A DNA stretch of 6,548 bases, from the NCBI GenBank assembly GCA_007119335.1, contig SKPU01000220.1:1-6548 (forward strand), given 5' to 3'. Numbering within the stretch: the first letter of the stretch is position 1; each line of letters opens with the position of its first letter. Below are positions 1 to 5,667 of this stretch, piece by piece. Made by a program: the position numbers and the translations under genes. The DNA is from Syntrophomonadaceae bacterium. Lineage in GTDB: Bacteria > Bacillota > Dethiobacteria > DTU022. Below the pieces are notes generated by a model. It had not been told where the DNA came from and ran no database searches. It saw only the letters and a program-made list of their open reading frames with translations.

Positions 1-179
1 GAAGAAGCTGAAAAACCAAAGCCCGTGAATTGGAAATAATCTGTGGCAAAGGAAGCGGACAGCTTAAAAAAGGGGTCCTTCGTTTCCTTGACCACAAAGA
101 TATTCGGCAACGATACCATCGTTTGAAGAAAGATCCCGGCAATTACGGCCGAGTCTTTGTCTACTTCAAGTGGAAATAG
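1..179 (+). pseudogene. C-terminal end of an Smr-domain (MutS2-type) protein, apparently frameshifted
   Basis: The frame ending at TAG 177-179 is open from position 12 and reads ARELEIICGKGSGQLKKGV, then a YHR motif and a final NYGRVFVYFKWK. This matches the end of the Smr domain: a glycine-rich GKGSG loop, a helix, and a closing beta strand ending in an aromatic-rich tail. Smr domains bind nucleic acid and many nick it. They occur at the end of MutS2 and as stand-alone proteins. An in-frame TGA at 9-11 cuts the frame, and no ATG/GTG start with an SD lies downstream of it. The first five codons of frame 1 (EEAEK) look like the expected preceding helix, so losing one base or gaining two near 15-20 would explain the break. 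Only about eight codons are visible left of the break, so a sequencing error or an unrelated upstream gene end cannot be excluded. The domain call is fairly secure; the pseudogene call is tentative. Confidence 0.55.
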
Positions 180-242
180 CCGGTCCTGATTATCTAAAAG
201 TCTGGTCTTCATAAATAGTTTTAAAACCTTACTTTTGGCAGG

Positions 243-270
243 TTTAAAAAAAATTCTTTTCCTTTATAAT
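243..270 (+). promoter_or_regulatory. Candidate sigma-A promoter for the serine hydrolase gene
   Basis: A perfect -10 hexamer TATAAT lies at 265-270. The best -35 at a workable distance is the weak TTTAAA at 243-248 with a 16-base spacer. The better-looking TTGGCA at 235-240 is 24 bases away, which is too far. There is no extended -10 TG. The region is very AT-rich, so a chance match is possible. Confidence 0.4.
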
Positions 271-294
271 AGTTACAGTCAGCTTAATAGTGAA

Positions 295-325
295 AGAGGA
301 GATAGATATATCTGACATCTCCTTT
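295..325 (+). promoter_or_regulatory. Leader hairpin with SD-complementary arm
   Basis: AGGAGAT (297-303) pairs perfectly with ATCTCCT (317-323). The stem extends outward by a G-U and an A-U pair to 295/325. The 13-base loop begins with AGATATATCT (304-313), itself a perfect palindrome. The right arm TCTCCTTTG (318-326) is also perfectly complementary to CAAAGGAGA (434-442), which contains the SD of the hydrolase gene. The two pairings exclude each other. No U-run follows, so this is not a terminator. A regulatory role is inferred. Confidence 0.4.
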
Positions 326-434
326 GCTAAAAATATCGCCAACCAGGATAATCCTCAGGAACTGAACAGAAAATGATCAGGGCAATAACAAGGTCCCTTC
401 AAATATTAAGAAATCAGAAATAAAATCATTCTTC

Positions 435-441
435 AAAGGAG
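435..441 (+). promoter_or_regulatory. Ribosome binding site AAAGGAG of the serine hydrolase
   Basis: AAAGGAG lies 8 bases before the ATG at 450, an ideal distance, and it fixes that start. The same bases can pair with 319-325 in the leader. Confidence 0.8.
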
Positions 442-449
442 AATAAGTA

Positions 450-2378
450 ATGCAAAGTATAAAATGGTGGGCGTTGACTTGTTTAGTATGTTCCACTCTT
501 TTTGTGCTGTCGGGAATTAATGCTCCATCTGCCAGTGCAGAAGCGTTTGACGCAGATGAATTGGAGGCTTTCTTAGACGGAACGATCTACTCCAAGATGG
601 ACGAAAATAATATTCCCGGTATCACCCTTTCGGTAGTAAAAGACGGTGAAGTGCTCATTTTCAAGGGCTATGGTTATGCTGACCTGAAGAAGCGGGAACC
701 GGTGGATCCTGATCGGACTCTTTTCCGTCCCGGATCTGCCTCTAAGCTTTTCACCTGGACAGCAGTTTTGCAGCTAGCCGAGCAGGGTAAACTGGATCTG
801 GATGCTGATGTAAACAACTACCTAAATTTTAATATCCCCGATCACCTCTATAACAGCAGCAGTAAAGCAGAGCCTATCACCTTGACACACCTGCTTACCC
901 ACACAGCAGGCTTTGAGGATGTAGGTGAAGGTCTATTTGTGCTTTCAAAAGAAGAGATGACCTCTTTAGAATCATACCTGCGCCAACACCTGCCGGCCCG
1001 GGTATTCGCTCCCGGTGAAATAATGGCTTACTCCAATTATGGAACTTCTCTGGCAGGTTACATCGTAGAAAAAATTACCGACCAGCCTTTTGCCGACTAT
1101 ATAGAAGACAATATTTTTGGCCCCCTTGAGATGGAACACAGCACCTTCCGACAGCCTTTGCCTGACGATCTAGCTCCGGACATGGCCCAGCCTTATCGAT
1201 TTAGCAACGGCCGCTACCACCAGGGAGATTTTGAATACATCTCCGGTTCTCCCGCCGGGGCATTGAGCAGCACCGCCTCAGATATGGCATCCTTCATGAT
1301 CGCCCATTTAGACAAAGGTCGCTACAGGGATAACCGCATCTTAGAAGAAGAAACCGCCCGGGAAATGCACCGCCAGCAGTTTACCCAACATCCGGAAACT
1401 ACCGGGATGACCTACGGCTTTATCGAGGACGTCTTTAACGGGAAAAGGGTTATTACCCACGGTGGTGACACCCAACTATTTAATACTGGCTTCTACCTGC
1501 TTCCGGAAGAAAATCTCGGATTATTCATATCCAGTATGGGCGGCCCCTTCGATCGGACCAGCCTTTTCCAGGGTTTCATGGACCGCTACTATCCGCAATT
1601 TAACTCCTCAGTGCCTGAACCTTCACCTAATGCCCGGGAGCGGGCAGCAGAATACCGGGGAGAATACCGCCCTAACCGCAGTAATTTCACTTCATATGAA
1701 GCTTTTTTAGGACTTTTGCAATCAGGAAATGTTGCCATAGACGAAGAAGGGCACCTGTTAGTCAACATTTATGGAGAGCCTGTTCCAATGGTAGAAGCAG
1801 AACCTGGAATCTATCGCCACCGTTATCCAGATGGAACACAAAGGATCAAGACCCTGGCTTTTCTGGAAGGCCCCGACGGTAGAACATTAATGGCACCCGG
1901 CGGACCGATGACTTACAGCAAAACACCCTGGTACAACTCCACACTTTTAGGTGCTGGTTTATTAGGAGGAAGTTTCTTACTCTTTGCAGGAACCTTGCTG
2001 GCCTGGTTAATATCCGCGCTGCGTCGCCGATTGCGGCGCGAAATTGGACCGGCTCCCCGGGTGGCCATATTGGCCCGTGCGGCAGCGGTAGCTTGCGGTC
2101 TGTTGATAATTGCTTTTGCTATCGGCCTGATTACCGCTATTACAGACGTCAATCCAGCTTACAATGTTCCCAATTTTTTCTTTGGGGCTACCCCGGCCGT
2201 TCACATTTTCTTAACCCTGCCTTTACCCATCGCTTTACTGAGCCTGGTCATGGTTATATTTACAGCAATATCCTGGTGGAAAGGTTACTGGACCAAAAGC
2301 GCCCGCCTCCACTATACACTCTTAACCGCAGGGGGCCTGGGCTTTATGTGGGTTATGACTTTCAATAACCTTATCTGA
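450..2378 (+). CDS. Exported serine hydrolase, class C beta-lactamase/PBP-like, with C-terminal membrane domain
   Basis: This is a 642-residue protein of the beta-lactamase-related family (Pfam Beta-lactamase, PF00144). Such enzymes form an acyl-enzyme through an active-site serine and act as D,D-peptidases, esterases or D-amino-acid peptidases; the substrate here cannot be told. A signal peptide spans residues 1-30, with likely cleavage after ASA. The catalytic domain covers about residues 35-385. It has S96-A-S-K99 (nucleophile and general base), Y194-S-N196, and H337-G-G, which takes the place of the KTG triad as in many family members. Residues about 395-490 resemble the beta-rich C-terminal domain often fused to these hydrolases. 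Four hydrophobic helices follow at about 499-522, 538-566, 583-608 and 622-638. An Arg-rich loop after the first one (525-530) implies that helix runs outside to inside. The enzyme therefore probably sits at the outer membrane face. The start is supported by the AAAGGAG site. The gene appears monocistronic, and its stop codon lies inside a hairpin. Family call is strong; exact function is unknown. Confidence 0.9.
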   Translation: MQSIKWWALTCLVCSTLFVLSGINAPSASAEAFDADELEAFLDGTIYSKMDENNIPGITLSVVKDGEVLIFKGYGYADLKKREPVDPDRTLFRPGSASKLFTWTAVLQLAEQGKLDLDADVNNYLNFNIPDHLYNSSSKAEPITLTHLLTHTAGFEDVGEGLFVLSKEEMTSLESYLRQHLPARVFAPGEIMAYSNYGTSLAGYIVEKITDQPFADYIEDNIFGPLEMEHSTFRQPLPDDLAPDMAQPYRFSNGRYHQGDFEYISGSPAGALSSTASDMASFMIAHLDKGRYRDNRILEEETAREMHRQQFTQHPETTGMTYGFIEDVFNGKRVITHGGDTQLFNTGFYLLPEENLGLFISSMGGPFDRTSLFQGFMDRYYPQFNSSVPEPSPNARERAAEYRGEYRPNRSNFTSYEAFLGLLQSGNVAIDEEGHLLVNIYGEPVPMVEAEPGIYRHRYPDGTQRIKTLAFLEGPDGRTLMAPGGPMTYSKTPWYNSTLLGAGLLGGSFLLFAGTLLAWLISALRRRLRREIGPAPRVAILARAAAVACGLLIIAFAIGLITAITDVNPAYNVPNFFFGATPAVHIFLTLPLPIALLSLVMVIFTAISWWKGYWTKSARLHYTLLTAGGLGFMWVMTFNNLI

Positions 2379-2414
2379 AACGTGTCAGCGCACATGCCAG
2401 GGGACACGTTTCAG
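2375..2414 (+). repeat. 12-bp perfect inverted repeat overlapping the hydrolase stop codon
   Basis: CTGAAACGTGTC (2375-2386) is perfectly complementary to GACACGTTTCAG (2403-2414), with a 16-base loop. The TGA stop (2376-2378) lies in the left arm. The right arm runs directly into the left arm of the next palindrome, sharing base 2414. No U-run follows, so it is not a canonical intrinsic terminator. It could still protect the 3' end of the mRNA or be part of the adjacent repeat element. Confidence 0.6.
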
Positions 2415-2500
2415 GGGACGGTTCTCCTAACAACTTTTACCTGAACAAATAGTTTTGCCTGTTTAATAAACTAGGGTGTTAAGAGAACCGTCCCCTTAAC
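2406..2500. repeat. Palindromic repeat element, copy 1 (REP/MITE-like)
   Basis: GGGGACGGTTCTC (2414-2426) pairs perfectly with GAGAACCGTCCCC (2483-2495). After one C-A mismatch, five more pairs extend the stem to 2432/2477, leaving a 44-base loop. The same element recurs at 5891-5993 in the same orientation. The arms and the right inner part (TTAATAAAYTAGKGTGTTAA) are nearly identical, while the middle is more diverged. The element fills the gap between two convergent genes, and its right edge supplies the TAA stop of the HAD gene. It has no coding capacity. Non-autonomous palindromes of this kind are usually thought to be mobilised by a transposase elsewhere in the genome; which one applies here is unknown. 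It may also work as a two-way transcription barrier. Confidence 0.75.
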
Positions 2501-3302
2501 ACCTCTTTTTAAGAACCTGGCCGAGTTCTTTAACAGAAGGAAATACATGCGAAGATTCGATGTCTGAAGCGTTATATTGCTGCTGTGTGGTTTCACCGCT
2601 TAAGACCAGCACCGTGGTAATCCCTGCATTGAGGCCAAGCTTAATATCAGTATAGAGGCGGTCTCCGACCATGGCCATCTTATCTTTATCAATCTTATAT
2701 TTTTCACTCACACAATCAATAATATAATGGTTAGGCTTGCCGATAACCACTGGATTTGCCCCGGTAGAGGCTTCAATAAACTTAATCATCGCCCCTGTAT
2801 CAGGCATGTATTTACCTTCCCCCAAAGGGCAGTTGTAATCCGGATGAGTCGCCAGGTAGTTGATTCCAGCGCGGATATAATCACATGCCTGCCAAAGCTT
2901 ATTGTAAGTGAGGGTGGTGTCAAAACCTAATACCACATAATCAGGATTGCCCTGGCTAACCAATTCAAAGCCAGCCCTCCTAAATTCATCTTCTAACAAA
3001 GGGGTGCCCAGTAAAAATAATTTTGCGCCGGGCTTCTTGCTTTTTAAATAGATGGTTGTAGCTTCTCCAGAAGTAAATATGTCGTTCGGGTCCACATCTA
3101 TCCCCAGAGAAGATAATTTCTCCTGGTAGCTGTATTTATTTTTTGAACTATTGTTAGTTAAAAAGATTGCTTTTTTACCCTGTTCATCAAGACTTCTTAA
3201 AAAGTCCCGGGCTCCATCAATCAAACTTTCTCCCAGGTAGATAGTTCCGTCCATATCAAGCAGGAAACACTTAATATCATTAAACTCCTTCATCTCAAGC
3301 AC
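2496..3302 (-). CDS. HAD-IIA family hydrolase (NagD/AraL-like phosphatase)
   Basis: This is a 268-residue cytoplasmic phosphatase of HAD subfamily IIA (NagD, p-nitrophenyl phosphatase, glycerol-3-phosphate or phosphoglycolate phosphatases). All four HAD motifs are visible. Motif I is D16-M-D18-G-T, with D16 as nucleophile. Motif II is T49-N-N. Motif III is K189 in IGKP. Motif IV is G213-D214 with D219, which bind Mg. The C2-type cap lies between motifs II and III, and the length is typical of the family. Two starts are possible: GTG at 3302, with AAAGGG 5 bases upstream, or ATG at 3293 (265 residues), with GGGGG 8 bases upstream. The ATG also sits one base after the stop of a possible leader ORF. 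I give the longer form but favour neither strongly. The last codons and stop abut the palindromic repeat. The gene is divergent from a glycerophosphodiesterase, which fits a glycerol-3-phosphate substrate, but specificity is not readable from sequence. Confidence 0.9.
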   Translation of the reverse strand: MLEMKEFNDIKCFLLDMDGTIYLGESLIDGARDFLRSLDEQGKKAIFLTNNSSKNKYSYQEKLSSLGIDVDPNDIFTSGEATTIYLKSKKPGAKLFLLGTPLLEDEFRRAGFELVSQGNPDYVVLGFDTTLTYNKLWQACDYIRAGINYLATHPDYNCPLGEGKYMPDTGAMIKFIEASTGANPVVIGKPNHYIIDCVSEKYKIDKDKMAMVGDRLYTDIKLGLNAGITTVLVLSGETTQQQYNASDIESSHVFPSVKELGQVLKKRC

Positions 3303-3336
3303 CCCCGCCCTTTGAACTAACCTCTGTTATTTCCAT
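3295..3336 (-). CDS. Candidate 13-codon leader ORF upstream of the HAD gene
   Basis: ATG at 3336-3334 starts MEITEVSSKGGGA and ends at TGA 3297-3295. GAGAGAGG (3352-3345) lies 8 bases upstream, a better SD than either HAD start has. The stop is one base before the alternative HAD ATG (3293) and overlaps the GTG start, so translational coupling is possible. The peptide resembles nothing I know. It is very short, so chance is a real alternative. Confidence 0.3.
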   Translation of the reverse strand: MEITEVSSKGGGA

Positions 3337-3376
3337 TTTTTTATCCTCTCTCATTTCATTTTGCCAAACTCTCCGG

Positions 3377-3383
3377 TATAATA
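3377..3383. promoter_or_regulatory. Shared -10 region of divergent promoters
   Basis: The top strand reads TATAAT at 3377-3382, serving the phosphodiesterase. The bottom strand reads TATTAT at 3383-3378, serving the HAD gene. They sit inside the near-palindrome GGTATAATAACC (3375-3386). Rightward transcription would start about 3389 and leftward about 3371. No good -35 exists at 16-18 bases on either strand; TTGCCA (3361-3366) is too close. If both are used, the two genes would compete for polymerase. Confidence 0.35.
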
Positions 3384-3402
3384 ACCACGGGTAAGATAAA
3401 GT

Positions 3403-4194
3403 ATGCTTTGTATGTCTGAACAAGGGGAGGTAATCCGTATTCGGACCCTCAATATTGCTCACCGGGGAGCTTCTTCACTGGCCCCGGAAAACACAACCGC
3501 TGCATTTGATAAAGCTCTTGAAATTGGCGCTGATGGCCTTGAATTTGATGTTCAGATGAGCAAAGACCAAATCCCGGTAATTATTCATGATCATACTTTA
3601 GAGCGCACAACCACCGGTCATGGGCCGGTTAAGGACCTAATTTTAACCGACCTAAAAAGCCTCGACTCTGGTGCCTGGTTTGCGCCGCAATTCAGCGGAC
3701 TTGAGATCTTAACTCTTGATGAATTTTTTGAAAGGTACAAATACAGCACCCTCCTATTCGATCTCGAGTTGAAAAACGAACTCAACTTATACCCTGGCCT
3801 TGAAAAAGCAGTGCTTCGCTCCATCAGCGAGCATAACCTGGAGAACCGTATCATTATTTCATCATTCAATCAAGATAGCCTGCTTGCCTGCAGCGAAATA
3901 AATCCCGACATTCGCACAGGACTGATCTATCGCCACGAAATCGAAGAACCATGGCACTATGCCCTTTCCCTGGGCTGTTACTCGGTCCACCCGCTTTTCT
4001 TCTATCTGCAGTCCCCTGAAACTCTATCCGCATTTAAAAGGCATAATCTGCCTCTATACCCCTGGACTGTTAATGATCCTGAACTGATGAAAGTTTTTAT
4101 CACGGAAAACATTGAAGCAATCATAACCGATTACCCGCAAACCTTGAAAGCAATTCTTGATGATTATAATCTTCCAGGCGAGGGGCAGGATTAA
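3403..4194 (+). CDS. Glycerophosphodiester phosphodiesterase (cytoplasmic, UgpQ-like)
   Basis: This GDPD-family TIM-barrel enzyme hydrolyses glycerophosphodiesters, such as deacylated phospholipid head groups, to glycerol-3-phosphate and an alcohol. In the 263-residue frame the key residues are H20-R21-G22 (first catalytic His), E29-N30, E47 and D49 (metal ligands), H62-D-H (second catalytic His), E122 and K124 on a barrel strand, W221-T-V-N, and D243 near the end. The domain fills almost the whole protein. There is no signal peptide, so it acts in the cytoplasm. The start is uncertain. ATG 3403 and ATG 3412 lack a clear SD, whereas a strong SD (AAGGGGAGG, 3422-3430) lies 8 bases before an in-frame ATT at 3439. 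Starting there gives RTLNIAHRGAS right after the initiator, the usual spacing for this family. The gene diverges from the HAD phosphatase and converges with the transporter. I see no T-rich terminator for this strand after the stop. Confidence 0.92.
   Translation: MLCMSEQGEVIRIRTLNIAHRGASSLAPENTTAAFDKALEIGADGLEFDVQMSKDQIPVIIHDHTLERTTTGHGPVKDLILTDLKSLDSGAWFAPQFSGLEILTLDEFFERYKYSTLLFDLELKNELNLYPGLEKAVLRSISEHNLENRIIISSFNQDSLLACSEINPDIRTGLIYRHEIEEPWHYALSLGCYSVHPLFFYLQSPETLSAFKRHNLPLYPWTVNDPELMKVFITENIEAIITDYPQTLKAILDDYNLPGEGQD
3422..3430 (+). promoter_or_regulatory. Strong SD inside the annotated phosphodiesterase frame
   Basis: AAGGGGAGG is close to the consensus SD and lies 8 bases upstream of the in-frame ATT at 3439-3441. 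No in-frame ATG, GTG or TTG occurs at a workable distance behind it. It therefore either marks a rare ATT start or is coincidental. Confidence 0.45.
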
Positions 4195-4217
4195 TCTGAC
4201 AGATCACTAAATTGATG

Positions 4218-4254
4218 AAAAAGCCTGCAGTCTGCTTACTGTTCACCTGCAGGC
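4218..4254 (-). terminator. Rho-independent terminator of the MFS transporter gene
   Basis: Read on the minus strand, GCCTGCAG (4254-4247) pairs perfectly with CTGCAGGC (4230-4223) across a 16-base loop, followed at once by TTTTT (4222-4218). The transporter's TAA stop (4238-4236) lies in the loop, so the hairpin overlaps the last codons. A terminating ribosome could hinder its folding. On the plus strand no T-run follows, so it probably does not serve the phosphodiesterase gene. Confidence 0.65.
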
Positions 4255-5579
4255 AGATCAGCCCCGTTTTCAAAATCCTTTATTCGGCTTTTACGGGCAA
4301 TTTCCTCTGGATCAGCACCAAGTCGGCGCTGCCCGGCCCGCAGCAAAACAAATCCCAGGGCATAGACAGCAGCTCCGGCAATGAACATCCCCTGGTTGCC
4401 CATCACATCCATCGCAGAACCAAGCACAAATGGACCGATCATTTGACCGGTCATTGTAAATATATAGTAAAGCCCGATATAATATCCAACCCGATCCCTG
4501 CCACCAAGGTCAGCAATCAGCGGCATACCCTGCACATTGACGAGAGCCCAGGCAAAACCGGCCACCACAAAGATTCCGCCGATAATAAATGGTTCACGCA
4601 CCGGTATTGCAACCAAGAAGAGCCCCGGCACAATAGCCAACCCCCAGAGCATGGCAGGAATTTTACCAATCCGTGTCCCGATCCACCCGGCCAAGAGGGC
4701 AAAGACAAGGAAAGATCCGGCAAAAGTGGTCAGGATAAATGCAGCGCGGCCCTCAGTCAAGCCCAGCGTCTCCACCCCGTAAATCGGAAACATCGCATCA
4801 AGACCCGCAAAGCCTATAAAATAGGAAAGCATCGCTGCAAGGACCAGGACCTGTCCCCGGTAAGCGGGCTGGAAGAGCAGCTTAATGCCAACGAACGCTT
4901 CTTTAATCGGATTTTTAGAGGCAACCGGGGAATTATCAATATAAGGGGGGTAACGGTCAGCCTTTATCCATACTATTACAAGAGTGACCAGTAAAATCAC
5001 AGCGCCGAAACCAAAAGTCAGCCGCGGATCAATATCATAAAGCAGTGACAGGCCGCCGAAAGCGATCAGGGTGCCGATTCCGCCCATCAGGTTGATAATA
5101 CCATTAGAGGTAGAGCGTTTCTCCGGTGGGGTGTGGTCGGGCATCAACGAAATAATCGGCCCGCGATAAGAATGCATAGCAGTCGTAAAAACTACCTCGG
5201 TGATGATCAGGGTCCATAACATAACAGAGGCAAACGGAATGGCAAAGAAAGTCAGGGCTGCTAACGGTAGAGCTACAATCACAAACGGAAGCCGACGACC
5301 CAGTTTCGAGTTAACTCTATCAGACCAGGCGCCAATTACCGGGATTAACAAGAGCCCGATTAGATTATCAGTACCCATCAACAGGCCGATCAAAGCCCTT
5401 GATTCAATGAATTCACGGTACATCAAGGGCAAGAAAGCATTGTAAGTGGTAAAAGCCAGTTGAACACCTAAAAACCCGAATCCGATCCACCAAATCTTAG
5501 CATACGAAAACGGTTGCTCCTTGCCTGGCTGATCACTGCCTTCAACACGTGACGGCTTGCCATTCCGCTGCGTATCCAT
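4236..5579 (-). CDS. MFS transporter, GPH/SLC45-like (putative sugar:cation symporter)
   Basis: This is a 447-residue inner-membrane transporter with twelve predicted helices in two halves, separated by a hydrophilic loop at about residues 207-238. Loop 2-3 carries the MFS motif G83-A-W-S-D87-R88, ending in G94-R95-R96. This SDR...GRR form, together with the TYNAFLPL stretch in helix 1, the MPDHTPPEKRS loop 4-5 and NGIINLMGG in helix 5, resembles bacterial relatives of the SLC45/sucrose transporter group. These move sugars with protons or other cations; the substrate here is unknown. The start is set at ATG 5579 because AAAGAG (5594-5589) lies 9 bases upstream. A TTG at 5588 would add three residues but touches the SD, so it is unlikely. 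The first 25 residues are hydrophilic. The gene has its own promoter-like site and terminator, so it is probably transcribed alone. No sugar-catabolic gene is nearby to hint at a substrate. Confidence 0.85.
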   Translation of the reverse strand: MDTQRNGKPSRVEGSDQPGKEQPFSYAKIWWIGFGFLGVQLAFTTYNAFLPLMYREFIESRALIGLLMGTDNLIGLLLIPVIGAWSDRVNSKLGRRLPFVIVALPLAALTFFAIPFASVMLWTLIITEVVFTTAMHSYRGPIISLMPDHTPPEKRSTSNGIINLMGGIGTLIAFGGLSLLYDIDPRLTFGFGAVILLVTLVIVWIKADRYPPYIDNSPVASKNPIKEAFVGIKLLFQPAYRGQVLVLAAMLSYFIGFAGLDAMFPIYGVETLGLTEGRAAFILTTFAGSFLVFALLAGWIGTRIGKIPAMLWGLAIVPGLFLVAIPVREPFIIGGIFVVAGFAWALVNVQGMPLIADLGGRDRVGYYIGLYYIFTMTGQMIGPFVLGSAMDVMGNQGMFIAGAAVYALGFVLLRAGQRRLGADPEEIARKSRIKDFENGADLPAGEQ

Positions 5580-5588
5580 GATTATCAA

Positions 5589-5594
5589 CTCTTT
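5589..5594 (-). promoter_or_regulatory. Ribosome binding site AAAGAG that decides the transporter start
   Basis: On the minus strand AAAGAG runs 5594-5589. The ATG at 5579 is 9 bases downstream, whereas the TTG at 5588 is immediately adjacent. Spacing favours the ATG. Confidence 0.6.
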
Positions 5595-5630
5595 CTGATT
5601 TTATCTTTTTTTCACCACGTATATAACTAT

Positions 5631-5660
5631 ATCATAAGAGTTAATGACCGTCGAAAACAA
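5631..5660 (-). promoter_or_regulatory. Candidate promoter of the transporter gene
   Basis: On the minus strand a TTGTTT -35 (5660-5655) and a TATGAT -10 (5636-5631) are 18 bases apart. The start would fall near 5624, giving a leader of about 45 bases. ATATA-AC-TATAT, an interrupted palindrome at 5621-5632, overlaps the -10 and expected start and could be an operator. A 10-bp palindrome CAAGGCCTTG (5658-5667) overlaps the -35. The match is moderate only. Confidence 0.35.
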
Positions 5661-5667
5661 GGCCTTG

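Larger units (their letters stand above)
180..449 (+). other. Non-coding leader region upstream of the serine hydrolase
   Basis: This stretch holds no supportable gene. It contains a perfect 10-bp palindrome (GTTTTAAAAC, 218-227), a TATAAT box (265-270), a hairpin with a nested palindrome (295-325), and the SD of the next gene (435-441). If transcription starts near 277, the hydrolase mRNA has a 5' leader of roughly 170 bases. That is long for a single gene and leaves room for RNA-level regulation. I see no Rho-independent terminator behind the Smr fragment. Confidence 0.5.

Noticed and set aside
235..240. TTGGCA as the -35 box of the hydrolase promoter
   Set aside because: It is 24 bases from the TATAAT, outside the usable spacing of about 16-19.
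480..495. A possible lipobox cysteine in the hydrolase signal peptide (C11 or C14)
   Set aside because: Both cysteines are too early in the hydrophobic core, and a good signal peptidase I site (ASA, residues 28-30) follows.
1913..2368. Several open frames on both strands inside the 3' part of the hydrolase gene
   Set aside because: They overlap the membrane-domain coding region, show no family resemblance or SD, and are explained as shadows.
4212..4994. A 260-codon plus-strand ORF antisense to the transporter gene
   Set aside because: It has no recognisable domain, a composition rich in His, Pro, Lys and Ser typical of a shadow frame, and no SD. The minus-strand transporter is clearly real.
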